Origin: Diadema setosum
Taxonomy: Eukaryota > Echinodermata > Echinoidea > Diadematoida > Diadematidae
Length of the DNA: 64,000 nucleotides
NCBI RefSeq assembly: GCF_964275005.1
Contig: NC_092689.1
Span: forward strand, 7,479,200 to 7,543,199
Direction of reading: 5' to 3'
The position numbers and the translations under genes are program-made. The notes under the pieces are model-generated. The model ran no database searches. It was not told where the DNA came from and saw nothing but the letters and a program-made list of their open reading frames with translations. This document shows positions 1 through 12,963 of the stretch, in pieces (position 1 is the first letter of the stretch; each line of letters opens with the position of its first letter).

Positions 1-508
1 ATCGCACCTAGGGTAGGATAGTTCGTAAAGTTTCGCTTTTGTCATGTTTTCACAAGTTTGTAATATGACTCACAATCACATGATATTCAAATCTGCAGAG
101 TAAAGTTGTCAATGGCGAAATCTAATACGTCTCCCTGTCGTTGAACTGTACAAAACTTTTCTTTTTTAAACATTACTCTCATTGACATGAAATAAGAAGG
201 AATTGAAGATTTGCTCTTCACCAACTCGATATAATTTTGTCATAAACTTGCAAACAAAACACGTTTTAAATAATGTCTCGTGTAGAAGTCATTGAGAAAG
301 TTATAGGGTGATTTTCCCTGTATATCAAAATCAACTTGAACATTATAATAAAGAACCGCACTGCAGGATTTCTCTTGAGCAGAATTTAACTGAATGCAAA
401 CAACTTCATTCTGTAACAAACCCATGAGTTGTCTATAGGCCAGCCGATGTCATTCCTCTCGAAAAAGGTCCTTTTTCTTTTAACCGCTAAGTCAATAGTG
501 CAACAGTT
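1..508. other. intergenic, no gene seen
   Basis: AT-rich sequence with homopolymer T runs. No frame has coding character, and no splice-flanked segment or repeat family was recognised. Confidence 0.6.
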
Positions 509-870
509 TTTTTTTTTTCATTTCATTTCACACATGCATGTTCACATGCATGTTTTTTGTTTTTGTTTTTTTTTTCATTTCCAATCAAACACAGGTAATA
601 CACTTTGACATGATTACATATATTGGAACATAATAATACATATTGGTTCTTAAAAGAACTTCATGGAAATGAAAATTGAGGGGTGCTAAAAAGCGAACTT
701 GTAGATTGCAGTCCCCTCACTTACGTTACATTACTACAATACATTAATTATATTATATGACTTTATAACACAATACAACGATACATGTACCGTACAAGCT
801 AATCATTGAAAGTATACAGTTTTCATTCAATCGAATCGGATGGTTACATGAAGTATACGCTTTCACATGT

Positions 871-901
<31 letters not shown>

Positions 902-1345
902 TACACACACACACACACACACCACACACGCATACACACACACACACACATATACGCATCCACATACATTCTGCACACACAGAAGAGAGTAGGGAAAGAG
1001 AGAGAGGGAGGGAGAGAGGGGGGAGTAGAGAGAGCGAAGGGCAGGTCAGCATTCTCGATGCAGGGTGAAGAAAAAAGAACAACAATTCCAAACAGTCAAA
1101 CTAATCATGGGGTACATATGAGCTAATCAAATATTTCTTTAAATTACCAGAGAATGATTTCAAACTAATGGAATCTTTTATATTTTTCCCAAGGGAATTC
1201 CAAAATTTTGGGCCACTGTAAATGAACGTGGATTTGTAAATAGAGTTCGGGTAAGGGGCAAATGATACTCATCTGTTTGACGATTGGGGTATTTATGAAT
1301 ATTTTTATTCTTATTAAACATATTTTCAAAATCTAAAGGAAGTTA
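509..1345 (-). mobile_element. 3' end of a decayed non-LTR retrotransposon (LINE)
   Basis: Read on the minus strand, 1345 to about 1118 encodes the extreme C-terminus of a LINE reverse-transcriptase polyprotein. It has the block YPNRQTDEYHLPLTRT followed, after one frameshift near 1225, by YSGPKFWNSL and a K/S-rich end. The plus-strand LINE at 29.3-32.2 kb carries the matching blocks YPTRRFNEFHLPLLRT and YTGPKFWNSL, so both belong to one family. A non-coding 3' region follows, interrupted by CA and GA microsatellites, and ends in a GAAATGAAATGAAAA tail near 509-530. The 5' part of the element is missing. Confidence 0.7.
868..957. repeat. (CA)n microsatellite
   Basis: Imperfect CA/TA dinucleotide run inside the LINE 3' region, followed by a GAGA-rich purine stretch to about 1035. 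Open frames across it are low-complexity artefacts. Confidence 0.95.
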
Positions 1346-1410
1346 AGAAAAACAATACAAACAAAATAATGTAAACTATTTCAAAGGATTATGACGTATA
1401 TAATTGCAAA

Positions 1411-1570
1411 CATTTCATTTCATTTTATATTCCATTTCATATATGCAGTTCCCACACAAATTACATTTGTAACATAATTGAGGGATTAATGAATAGTAAC
1501 AAATATTGGAAAATCTTCTCTTCAGGCTTAGAATGACATTTCATAGTACAAAATGGATCCGTTCAGTCTA
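1411..1570 (-). mobile_element. possible second LINE 3' tail
   Basis: On the minus strand the sequence ends in AAAATGAAATGAAATG, like the tail of the neighbouring LINE remnant, and is preceded by a similar AT-rich 3' region. No coding part is left. It could be a separate truncated copy of the same family or part of one rearranged element. Confidence 0.35.
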
Positions 1571-1943
1571 GAGTACGTTACACTCACATTAGATAAATAA
1601 GAATACGTGTGGGAGTATGTGCAGAATTTTGTTTTTCTTGGAAAACAAACGAAAACAAAGCAATGAACAATTTATTCTTGGTTGTTTGTGATTCAGGTTC
1701 AAAATGATAAGCTGTTGTATGGCATTATAGCGTATGACGATGATGAACTAGGTGACACACGTTGAGTGTTTGAGGTTAGCCCAGCAAGTTGTGCCATGCT
1801 TTCCGGCAGTATATCCAGCAGTTTTGTCACATAATCCGACTGCAAATTGATTTAGGTCCGCTTAAAATCATATTGCAGAGTTTAATCATTGCTCTAACCC
1901 TTCCTCGAATAAAATCCCTCAACGGGTTACCGATGTCGATTTG

Positions 1944-1944
<1 letters not shown>

Positions 1945-2017
<73 letters not shown>
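1945..2017. repeat. (TA)n microsatellite
   Basis: About 36 uninterrupted TA units. Both strands give spurious IYIY open frames. Confidence 0.98.
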
Positions 2018-2021
<4 letters not shown>

Positions 2022-4753
2022 ATTCTCAAAACTGGCGTTATTGAAACTACAACATTGTCTCAGATACACGCTGTCACCAGATTTCTGATAGCCATGCTCA
2101 GTGATACTGCAAAGTTGTTTCATGTTTGATCTCCCTCTCCCTCCCCCATTCCCCCTCTTCTTCTTTTTTTTTTCGCTCTCTCTCTCCCTCCCTCCATCCC
2201 CCTCTATCTCTGTCTCTTTAATTGAAAACTGATGACCATTTAAGCACAAAGACACAGGAACATGTAAGTCTTTGTAGCTAGTGCATTGTTTTCCGATTAC
2301 CTATCAGCAATAGCAACATTGAAAGCTTCGCTGGTATGTTGTTGATAGAGGGGTTTTTACAATGATTGTAGCTTACATACTTAGACTCAGGGTCAGGGAA
2401 ATGAAGGATTTTTATTTATTTATTTATTTATTTATTTATTTTATTTATTTATTTATTTTTTTTTGGGGGGGGTAAAACAGTAGCAGCAAAACAAAATAGG
2501 CAGGAAAATAGTCCACTTTGGTTATAAAGCAGAGCGCAATTCAAGCACGTGTGTGAAAAAAAGGCCCAAACATTGGCGGAAAGTCCCACTGAGTGAAACG
2601 TCTCCTGGCATGATCTGACAGAGGGGCGAGCGCGATCCTTTTAAGATGAGAAGAATGGGATACTATCGGACGGCTGGCTGAAAAACAAGACACCTCTGAT
2701 GAAAGACATCTTTATTTAGACGATGAACTGATCACTCGCAGAATGCTCGTCGATGATTTGTTCATGAGTCGATTAATAGTTTTTGGCATTTTTTTCTTTT
2801 TACGGAGAAAATAAAAGAAGAAGAAGACGATGACGAAGGAGAAGGCGGAAAAAACAAAGTATACGCTTCACTTGATTTTTCCCGAACTCGATATGTCCGA
2901 AGTTCGTCACGCGCAGACTAATAATCAAACATGTGCACAGTCATGCTAATTACCTCGTCAGTGAGGTGCTGGCGAAGTCACGATTCATTCCGTGATTAAT
3001 TAGCAAATCGAGGAGAAAATAGTTAGCAGCAATGGCTCCCCTATGAAAATGTGCTTGTCCTATACAGAATCCGAGCACGCTGGGTGCAAATTGCGCGGGA
3101 AACAGGGACAAATGGCTAATCATTTCAATCGACGAGGAGCAGTCTCGTTTGATCTTGCCAAAATTAGTTTCAGTGTTGCCAAAAACCTTCTCTTGATTCT
3201 GTACAATAGTAAGTTACATTTAAATTCAGGGAAATCCGTATCGTAACAAATGCTACTGAATGTTATATTACATTTGCATTTTCCCCAAAAGGAGGCAATT
3301 ACGAAAAAAAAAAAATCAATTTGACAACAGCAATAAAGTGTATCAACATTATTGACATACAAGCTATTGCATGCTACTAAGTTACTGGTTCAATAGCGTC
3401 ATCGTCCTTTTCTGATTTCCGTAATTAAATTGAAAATGAATTGATTTGCATGATTATTCAATTGCTTTGCATAAGATGATGACAAATATAACTGTTTTAT
3501 TAATTATTTTGGTATCGATATAATTCATCGTAATGAGTCAATATTATACAACCGATAGACGTCTAATAAACCAAAAATGATGCCAGTAAGATTGCAATAA
3601 ATGATGCAACATCGCGCAACGAATAAAATAGTTATTATCAAACAGCAAGGGGGGGGGGGGTGCTATACAGCATTAAATAGAAGAGAGGCAAATATATCTT
3701 GTGAGCCATATGAAGAAAGAGAAGAGCCGACGTTATTTTGTAAAGTCATAGTTATGGCCATACAGAGTTAATTTACAGACCAAGAGCGCGTAGAGAAAAG
3801 AGAGAGAGAGAGAGAGAGAGAAAGATATCGCGATGAAAAACTACGCCCCTCGATCCGTGAGGCCTTCAAGATCGACGCCGATAGCATTCGTTACCTTTAC
3901 CTTTTTGACACCCACTGCCTTCTTCCTCGTCACATTAGAGGAGCATGAATGTGACAAGACACTAGTCTTGGTCCATCATACATGATCTCATGCCCGTCTG
4001 CCATGACTATACATACACACACTTCCCCCATGCACGCCTCTCAACAAGTGCCTTGTAAGAGCAGGAGCTAGCACCTTAAAGTAACTTTCACTCATTGATA
4101 GACAATGATAGAGTCCATTCTCATCACCTTATCTTCAACGGTGAAGTAACATGTTGCAATACTTCTGTACAGTGCATTACTCCAGTTACATTATTTTTGT
4201 TTTATTGGAATGGAAGCTCTGCAGTTAGATCATAACCTTTTTATTACTCACTTGATAGTCCTTTTTATAACTCAATTATTGATAGCCCTTTGTTTCTCGT
4301 GACAATGTCATCTCTTACGTAATTCTGATAATTTGCACTGCATGTGTGTGTATGTTGATTGATTGCTTGTTTGTTCGTTTTTGTTCTTGTTTTTGTTCTT
4401 GTTTTTGTGTTGTCGTTGTTTTAATGTTGTTGTAGTGTCGTTGTTTTTTCCCAAATGAGCCTGAAATTTATGTCCCCTTGTTTCGGAAGGGGAACGTGTG
4501 TAAACGAAAATAAAGGATTAGATCTTTGTCGACCGGGATAATTATGTTCTTGAGAGATAATTAGGGAAGTGAGATCAGCAAAGATAAACTGTGACACTAC
4601 TACCTTGTCACACTTCCTACTTTAGAGTAAATATCAAGAGGACCTTGAATTCATTTTTCTCATCATAAGTTTATCTTTTTCTTTGAATCTATGTAAACGG
4701 AACACCTTAGTTGCACCGCTGGGGGAGGGAATTCGTTGTCTGGCACGAGTATG

Positions 4754-4809
<56 letters not shown>

Positions 4810-7206
4810 CTGGTTTTGAAACACCATTATTTTCTGCTTGTCTTACTTTGCTTTTCCGGGTAAACACACACACTGCATTGGGGAATGAGTTCACATTTAA
4901 CATCTGTATAATTAGATCAACTTTTTTGATGTTTGCGTATCGTTTAATTCTTAGGAAAGAAAAAAAAGGTCAACCTTTGAAATAAACACAAGGCACGTGA
5001 TTTCTATGAAAAAAAAAATAAGCCTATAATTGATGAGTCCAAATTGACAATGCGTCTTAAAATTCATTGTCGACTCACACGCCTGCCTGATAAATCAATG
5101 TTGAACTTGCCCGATATTGTGTTAGGCCAGCTGCCAGGTTTTACCTCGCAAAAGTTGCTATGTGTGAGGGCCCCTACCTCCGGTAACAGGCTATTTTCAG
5201 AAAGTTCTTTTTTTATGGCCTTGCCAGTCTGGGTTATTCTCTATTGGTTCTTCTCCTCCTCCTCCTCCTTCTTCTCTTTCTTTTTTTTTTCTTCTTCTAC
5301 TCTGATGTCTTCTTTTTCTTTCATTTTCTTCTTTTTGACTTTTTAACTTGAAGGAGGCATGCATCTTCCCAAGACGTGGCGTTCTCCAGATGTACCTTAT
5401 ACAGCATAGATCTCTTCAGGGCCCCTAACTGCATCTTCATGTTCCATTGTAAATGGAGTTAATTTCGAGCATATCAAGCATCATAATAACGTTGGCCGTA
5501 GTAGTTATTGATCTTTATCAACGGTGAAACAACAACAACAACAATATAAGGGCAAAGTGATTTTTTTTTTCTGAAAATGTTTATCACTAATTTAAAGTTG
5601 ACACGGAGGCATGAGGCCCATACAAATTCATCGATTGCATAGCGTTGCAAATGTACGTGTTTTTTTAATAAAATTATAGATATAATATAAAATTTGGTTA
5701 AAACAGAAATCAACGTACACCTTTCATGAAAATACTGTCATGCTATGAAGAATAAACTTCCCGTCTTAAATCCTGTCCCGATTAAACAAAACAATGAATC
5801 GCGTTTGTTTCTTTCCATCAAAAGGAAAGGCTGATGCACCCCCCTGCCCAACTGATATTGGCTTGATATTCAAGAATTTGTCTTCTTTGAGTCTGCTATT
5901 CGTCATAAGTTGATCAATTTACTAACTTTTCAAATTGTTTTATGTATGTTTTTTTAAAGTTTTCATATTATATACTTGTCTTTCCGGATAACAAGAAGAA
6001 AGTTTGCCTGAGGCTTCCTTGAGGCTTGCCTGACATACTGCTAACCAATGCAGGCAAAGTGCCTTCCAAGTATTAGCTGCAATGAGAACGTAAAGGTGGA
6101 TAGAAGAGAAAAAGAAATACATGTATGAATAAGTTAAATACACCGTTAAAGTGACCTTAATCTAATACCTTGTCTTTTTTCAGCAGTCCATAAGAGCATC
6201 TACCAAAAGTTAGATAAACGAAAAGAAAATTCCGTCATATAACAAAGACAGCACTGGTTTAGTTATAAAATGTGGGGAAAATATCAGATTAATGCAGTAA
6301 TATGAAGAACATGAAAGATCTCGTAAAACTTGAACGAAGCGTTTGAGCACAATGAAATTGAAATAACAAATCTAAAGGTATTATAGTTTTCTGTCTGTTT
6401 CTTATCTTCTGTCAGTTACACAGCTATTTTCCATTCATAGAGATATTTATGGTAAATGTGGGCAATGTGAGCTAGCGAGGCTTTTTTTTTTAAATTGTTC
6501 ATAATGTATGCGTTCATATTACTATATCATTTGACCTATGTGTGCAGCAACTAATCTAACACGCAAATGTACACATTTATCTACGTAGATGATTTGTTGA
6601 AAAACTATGCATATAATACCATGCATGCTGTGTCTGCGTACCTACAGAAATCGTGAACGAAAGTTAAAAGTAATGTAACACATGAATTTCAGTGATCTCC
6701 TTTTGCTAGCAATCGTAGTAAAGTGACACTAATGGCTGTTAAAGAATATAGTTATTAGATGATAGACAGGAAAAAATGTCACATAAAACTCAATTACAAT
6801 TGATTCTTCTTTTCTTTCTTTTTTTTTTCGTAATGCACGCACTTTAAAGAGTTTATCTACTTCATTGTTAATTTTATAAGATACTTATTTTGTAGATCGG
6901 AGATAAGTGTGTATTTACGACAAGGTGTTTGATATGGTTTGAAAAACTGTTACCCTTTTGATGAATTTGATGTAATAATAGAAAGTATCATTGATGAAAA
7001 ATCATAATCCGACCATTCATGTTATCTTTAATGAAAATGATATGAATCTGATGATCAAAAATTGTGATTCTTCCAACCTTCTTCATCGATTTTATCTATA
7101 TCTTTGAGTGAAGACGAGGGCACAAGTTCAAGTCGCAAGAACTTAGTGGGCTTTTCGCTATTTTAGCCCATCCTTCATTACCCTCTTCATTGCAATATCA
7201 TACATA
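2018..7206. other. intergenic block with microsatellites, no gene seen
   Basis: No frame looks coding. Simple repeats include (TTTA)n at 2411-2460, GA at about 3800-3822, and short poly-T, poly-A and poly-G runs. The open frames here either cross simple repeats or have no splice or composition support. Confidence 0.55.
4755..4808. repeat. (GT)n microsatellite
   Basis: About 27 perfect TG units. Confidence 0.98.
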
Positions 7207-7246
7207 ACATACACCCACATCCACCCAACCACCCACATCCACCCAA

Positions 7247-7284
<38 letters not shown>

Positions 7285-7316
7285 ACACACACGCACACAC
7301 ACACACGCACACACCT
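7207..7316. repeat. ACCCA/CA-rich minisatellite and (CA)n
   Basis: Begins as CCACCCAACCACCCACATCC-like units and passes into (CA)n with CCCA and CGCA variants. The minus-strand open frame across it is low complexity. Confidence 0.9.
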
Positions 7317-7943
7317 CGAGTGTCAGTTTTTGATGAGAATTTGACAGGAAAGCCGGCCTTTGTCAAGGATAAAGCTTCAATGATGAACATCCTGTTCCTA
7401 ATCCAAATCTGTACCAGCCGGAGCCGAAAATAGGGTCTCGTGCAACCAAAGTTGCTACCGACCCCCAGCCTCATCCTTGTCATGAGGTTGGCTGGGGTGG
7501 ATTGATCGACAGTTTGGACACATTAATTCTGAGAATTAAAAAGGGGGGACATTTTGCACCTCCTGTTTGGTCCCAACGTCGCGATGATTGCGATGTAGCC
7601 AAACTCTGGAGTGGAATTGCTGAGGAAAGATTTCTGTTCTCTGATTAACCCCAAAGATTGTGATGTGTATAATATTATGTAATCGAATTAAGATAATAAA
7701 AAATTCAGTCTAATGGATATAATTAGAGTCCGGGGTACCATTACACGTAGTATCTAACAACTTTTAAGAAGAAATTCCATTTAGAATTTTATCAATTTCA
7801 TAAGAATCGTTAAAAAAATCCTTGCTGAACAATGCAAAAATGATCAAAATTGCATAAGAAATAAGGAATTTATGACAATCTGAAATTTATTTTCAAGAAA
7901 ACACTTCTTAACCAGTAGTTATAAATAATATCCAAATCAGCAT

Positions 7944-8137
7944 GTTGATGATGTCATGCTCTCACAATTTCTTATCAATTTCATATACAGAAATAACAAA
8001 AATCCTCACATTCCACCTACAAGACTTGCCCTAAAACCACACAGAAAAAAAAAAGAACAACAGTTACCTCTGACATATTTTGGCATGGAAATTTCCTACA
8101 TAGCATACATGAAAAATTGTGAGAGCACATCATCAAC
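7944..8137. mobile_element. short inverted-repeat element (MITE-like)
   Basis: The left end (7944-7970, containing GCTCTCACAATTT) is matched in inverted orientation by the right end (8114-8137, AAATTGTGAGAGC then ACATCATCAAC), apart from a 3-bp gap. About 140 bp of AT-rich non-coding sequence lies between. No target-site duplication was established. Confidence 0.55.
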
Positions 8138-8811
8138 TCGCTCGTGTGAATATTCACAAGAACGAGTTTTCCATTAAAAAAGAAAAGAAAAAAAAAGATG
8201 TGAATTTCAAAATTTCATCTTCCGTATTTCTTACCTGAGTTTTGCAATTTTTGGAAGTTCTGTAGGGATTTTCTTTTCTCTTTCTTCAAGAATTTATGTA
8301 TATTTTGGGATGGCTTTCGTCTTTAAGATTGAATTTATACTACAGTATATTGTCTATGCTGACAGGGTCGTTTCCAGTGCTGACAGAGTAAAGGTTGTCA
8401 GCACGCTATAGTGTCCGTATACATTGTATGTATGAACCGGCTTGTCTAATATGTAAGACAAAATGTCATACAAGTATGAAAGGGAAGGGACAATTCTCAT
8501 TTAGTGTTTTCTTTTACCACTCAGTGAAGGCTACAGTAATCAGCAGGGAAGAAAAGAAGAAAAAAAATATTGTCACTATAATAAGAAGCTCCAACAGAAG
8601 CAGAAATTCAGCAGAAATAAATGATCTTTCGCTAGTGGCACAAGAGGAAACATAGACAGTTGTGTTAGTGGTAGAAGAAGCAGAAGTAGAAGTTAATATT
8701 GCATTAGTAGACGCATTTGTTGTAACAGTGACGCTAGACGCAGCAGTAGTTGAAGTGTTGAAGAAAGAAGCTGCAGTTGTATCGGCTTTGTTATCACCAT
8801 CTTATAGGTGA

Positions 8812-8844
<33 letters not shown>

Positions 8845-9494
8845 TTCTAAAAATTGTAGTCGTAGACTATTAAATGTCAATGTGAGAAGCTGCAACATCC
8901 GTAGTGGTAGTAATCGCTACTCGATGACTTTATAGCGCCAGAATCAGAAACAGCGATATCAACCGTTGGCATTTGTACCCAAGGTAGTCGGTTAGGCCCC
9001 CTTTTGTTCATTTCTTTTTTTAATATCAATGATTACCATAGATGGTCAGGTAAGCTCCCTTAAATCTTGTATGGCTCTATTCTTTTCCGTAGAGATCTTG
9101 GCATTTTTCTAAACTCTATTAATAAAGAGTTAAATGTGTTACGTAGTGGATACGAGCCATACATCTGCAAAAGCCATTTAATGAATGATAAAGTTTCAGT
9201 ACTGACATTGTTGGGTAAGAAGACTTCCAACGTTTGCGATTCCAATGTAGGGCACTGATACATACGTGTTAAAAAAAGACATTAAGAGAATTAAAAGGAA
9301 AAAATATTCTGTATGAAAGGTACGCATTTCTTCTATTTGTTATTGATATTTATCATGAAAGAGGTTAGCCAAGTGCTCTTTTATTATGCTAGAAAAATAA
9401 ATCTGAATTATCTTCGTTTATGCAGTGATTAATTTTTCGAACAATGTTGATGTTAAAATAGAGCAGAGCAAGATATTATTCAGAGGGGTGAAGG
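8138..9494. other. intergenic, no gene seen
   Basis: AT-rich with an imperfect TA run near 8815-8850 and GTAG-rich low-complexity DNA near 8650-8790. No coding or RNA signature seen. Confidence 0.55.
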
Positions 9495-9604
9495 TTCAGG
9501 TGTGAGTTCCTTCAATTTGTCTCCTTCTACAATTTACAGATCAGCACTTGCGATCTTAACAAATGTCATTAGAGGGAGACAAATTGAAGGAACTCACACC
9601 TGAA
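9495..9604. repeat. perfect 30-bp inverted repeat hairpin
   Basis: 9495-9524 and 9575-9604 are exact reverse complements over 30 bp, separated by a 50-bp spacer; the left arm starts TTCAGGTGTGAGTTCC. The RNA from either strand would fold as a strong hairpin. It may be a very small MITE or an unannotated hairpin RNA; the sequence alone does not decide. Confidence 0.9.
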
Positions 9605-10050
9605 TGTTGATGTTTTGATTATTGTTTTCCTGTTTCCCATTTTGTGGAATTTGACTGGTGGAGCACAAATATGGCTGCAGACTCTCACACACTACAGTGC
9701 GTAATCTTCAAGCATGAAGCTGGAACGGAAGAAGAAGAAGAAATCCACAATATTAAGTTACTTTGCAAACGGTCCACCAGGTTTCCGTAAGTATTGGGTT
9801 GATATCAATAGGAACATCTTAATAATGATACTTTTGTTTGTTTGTTCATTTTTCCATCTGAGAAGATGGCTGGATAGCCCATATTCAGCTATTTTAAGCT
9901 GGTCTTCCATGGGGTCCAGTTGGATGTGAGGTGGGACCACTTCACCGGATTAAACACCCTGCTCTTTGCGATGAATTAATGAAGCGGGATCTTTTACGTG
10001 CATGAGTTGTTACTCTCTTATACACAGGACCTCCATTTTATGTCCTATCC

Positions 10051-10097
<47 letters not shown>

Positions 10098-11368
10098 CCA
10101 TGATGATATTGTCATGAACATGCTTGTATGTTATTGTATTCATGAATTTGTTCGAGGAAACACACGTGGATGGAACTTTGATGAAGAAAAAAAAAGAGAT
10201 CACATAAAACATAATTAGTTGCTCTCGAGAAGTTTGTTCTTGTCGATTCCTTTTAAATATTTGGTGGTATTGTTCGGTGCCAAGAGATGACGCTTGCGCA
10301 TGCGCTGTTGACTACCACCATCCGTGAGGTGATAACATACCATTAATAATATTATTATTGCCATCATTAAGTATTTCAATGAGTGGCAGAAATTGTATCT
10401 ATATTATTACATTACAAGGTTAAATTAGTCAGGAAAATCAACCACTGAACACACTGGTCGAAGGTAATTTACGGGATGTGCTACATCAAATGAAACAAAA
10501 TCTGTGACATCATAATACTTGATGATATACGAATGCATATGAATAAATTAATAATCTATTATCAATCATCATTTATCTGTAATTATTAATGCATAATAAA
10601 TGAATAAAATCAAAATATTACGTTGTATATTTTTAATCCAACACTGCTATGCCATCACATGAAAACGCAAGCACAAACACACAATAAACACACACACAAA
10701 CACAATTAAACATGTACACACGTAAATTTTCTCTCAATGACTCAAAGCAGTGACCGTAGATGTGACCCCCTACATCAGGTAGTTGATCTTCTTCTAAATG
10801 TGCACTACTTATAAGCAGGCCTACTTATAATCATGTAAAGTCCCATCTTAAACCCATCTTAAACGGAGGATAAGTTGCGACGATGTGCATCGCTGAAAAT
10901 GATGATTAATACAACTTTGAGGAATTACTCAGTGCCTAACCCCAAACCGCCATCTTTACACGCCCGGTAACAGAAGATTCAGGGAAAGTTCACGTAGTAT
11001 AGAACACAAGCTCTTTTCATTGGGCGTGTTTAGTTGCCTATAGTCATGACAGCCGTGCGCTGTTTCAGGTCAGACCGTTTTCAAACAGAGGTTGCTAGAC
11101 TTCTTACGGGGCAGAAGGAGTCAAATTAGGTGCCCTTCTTCGTAGAACGTCACAGAGGTATACTAATGACAAGATGCGCACATCTTCGGCATCTAAACAC
11201 TCTGCGTGCCGAATTAATTTCTTGTCCATAGTTATGCGAGTGAAATTTATGCAAATTTGCACAGAAAGGATTACACAACATGAGACATTCTCGCCACAGA
11301 GCAATGGAAGGCATTCCTTCAGAAATGTGGTATATCGAGAGGCAGATTAGGTTAACATCTTATCCAAG
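9605..11368. other. intergenic with (GAT)n tract, no gene seen
   Basis: Contains a (GAT)n run at 10051-10097 and AT-rich unique-looking DNA. No frame longer than noise and no recognised repeat family. Confidence 0.5.
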
Positions 11369-11995
11369 ATGCACGTCCCGATCATAAGTCCAGAGACTAT
11401 AACCATTACCAAAGTGATTACATCACAGTACTCTGTAATAATGAAATTGTTAAACTCGTTCAGATCGACATTATGCAGAATAAAAGTAGAAGAAGAAGAA
11501 GAAACCTGTATGTCCAAATCAGAAAAAAGGAATGGTAATGCAGGCTTCTTGTGTCAAGAAGAAACCTGTATGTCTAAATCAGAGAAAAGGAATGGTAATG
11601 CAGGCTTCTTGTGTCAAGAAGAAACCTGTATGTCCAAATCAGAAAAAAGGAATGGTAATGCAGGCTTCTTGTGTCAAGAAGAAACCTGTATGTCTAAATC
11701 AGAGAAAAGGAATGGTAATGCAGGCTTCTTGTGTCAAGAAGAAACCTGTATGTCCAAATCAGGAAAAAGGAATGGTAATGCAGGCTTCTTGTGTCAAGAA
11801 GAAACCTGTATGTCTAAATCAGAGAAAAGGAATGGTAATGCAGGCTTCTTGTGTCAAGAAGAAACCTGTATGTCCAAATCAGAAAAAAGGAATGGTAATG
11901 CAGGCTTCTTGTGTCATGGACAACATTCTTGTGGACTTCAGATTTTCGATTTTCGGGCATCTTTTGCAAGAGGAATTTCGTTTGTGGTGTCGTAG
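11369..11995 (+). CDS. open frame across a 60-bp minisatellite, doubtful gene
   Basis: A 208-codon frame from ATG 11369 to TAG 11995. Residues about 44-183 are seven copies of the 20-residue unit EETCMSKSEKRNGNAGFLCQ, each with two cysteines. Because the DNA unit is 60 bp, the frame stays open by construction. The flanks (residues 1-43 and 184-208) have no recognised domain, signal peptide or start context. Four of five observed unit-to-unit differences in this frame are silent (Ser TCC/TCT, Glu GAA/GAG). A second plus frame is also open over the array. It is most likely a non-coding minisatellite; it could be a repeat exon of an unknown gene. Confidence 0.2.
   Translation: MHVPIISPETITITKVITSQYSVIMKLLNSFRSTLCRIKVEEEEETCMSKSEKRNGNAGFLCQEETCMSKSEKRNGNAGFLCQEETCMSKSEKRNGNAGFLCQEETCMSKSEKRNGNAGFLCQEETCMSKSGKRNGNAGFLCQEETCMSKSEKRNGNAGFLCQEETCMSKSEKRNGNAGFLCHGQHSCGLQIFDFRASFARGISFVVS
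11498..11916. repeat. 60-bp minisatellite, 7 copies, 120-bp higher-order structure
   Basis: Seven tandem 60-bp units, nearly identical. Units 1, 3, 5 and 7 carry TCC and AGAAAAAAGG (AGGAAAAAGG in unit 5). Units 2, 4 and 6 carry TCT and AGAGAAAAGG. The alternation shows expansion by 120-bp dimers. Confidence 0.97.
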
Positions 11996-12909
11996 TTGCT
12001 TTCCCTGAACTTACATCTGTCGGAGCCGAAAGTTGATAGTATAACATGTGCTTATGGTCCTTTCCAGGGTAGATTCAAGACTGATGTTCTTGATTATAAA
12101 AATATCAGACTCAGAAGAGGAAGAACAGGCGTGAAATTAAGGTCTACCGTCATATTTTCCATGGGAACCACACATACAGGTACAATCCAATTAGCCCGAA
12201 GGCAGGTTACAACACCTGTTTTAATCGTATATTGTCGTAGGACCGGACCAAGTGTCACGGTTGAGTAATGATGAGTAGAGATGAGGACACTGAAGCTTAT
12301 GACCAAGATAGTTCAGATATAGTTATTTGGTGTACATGAAAGTTAACATGCTGCTATTAACAAAAAGCAAACAGAATGATGAAAACTATTTTCTTACGAG
12401 CTTACCGTTTGTTTGAGAGACAAATCATGCAACTCAACGTGATTTAGTATCGATAGAAAGCATACACCGCCTTAAACTGATTTGGATCAAATAAAACTTT
12501 TCTATCCTAAAAGTTCATAAAATCGTCATTGTGACACATAAAAATCATCAAAAAATCCCGAGATTTGTTTCGAATCGTCGAACATTCGAATCTACTGTAC
12601 ATCAGTGAGATTTCTTAAAGGAAAGAAATTGAAGTTTGATAGCTATGCTGAACCCGAGATTAACATCACACAAGTGTGAAAGTTCACCATGGAGGCGATC
12701 TCTTTTTTTTCTGAACTCGAGCAATATATGTTGGTCAAGCAGTATCATGATTGTGTTGATGACCAAAACTAACTAGGTTATATTGATGATGAATAGGTTA
12801 TAATCGGGTTGGGCGAAAGACGAGACCTTGAATCAGACTACATTCACATTATTAAGCACACGCATCAGTTTGGACAGGGCCAGTGCAGTGTAAACACGAC
12901 ACATGATTT

Positions 12910-12963
<54 letters not shown>

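Noticed and set aside
1827..2255. Minus-strand 142-codon frame over the TA repeat
   Set aside because: Built from (TA)n and GA-rich low complexity with no other support.
11498..11916. CRISPR-like array
   Set aside because: The units are contiguous 60-bp minisatellite copies with no variable spacers, in a eukaryotic context.
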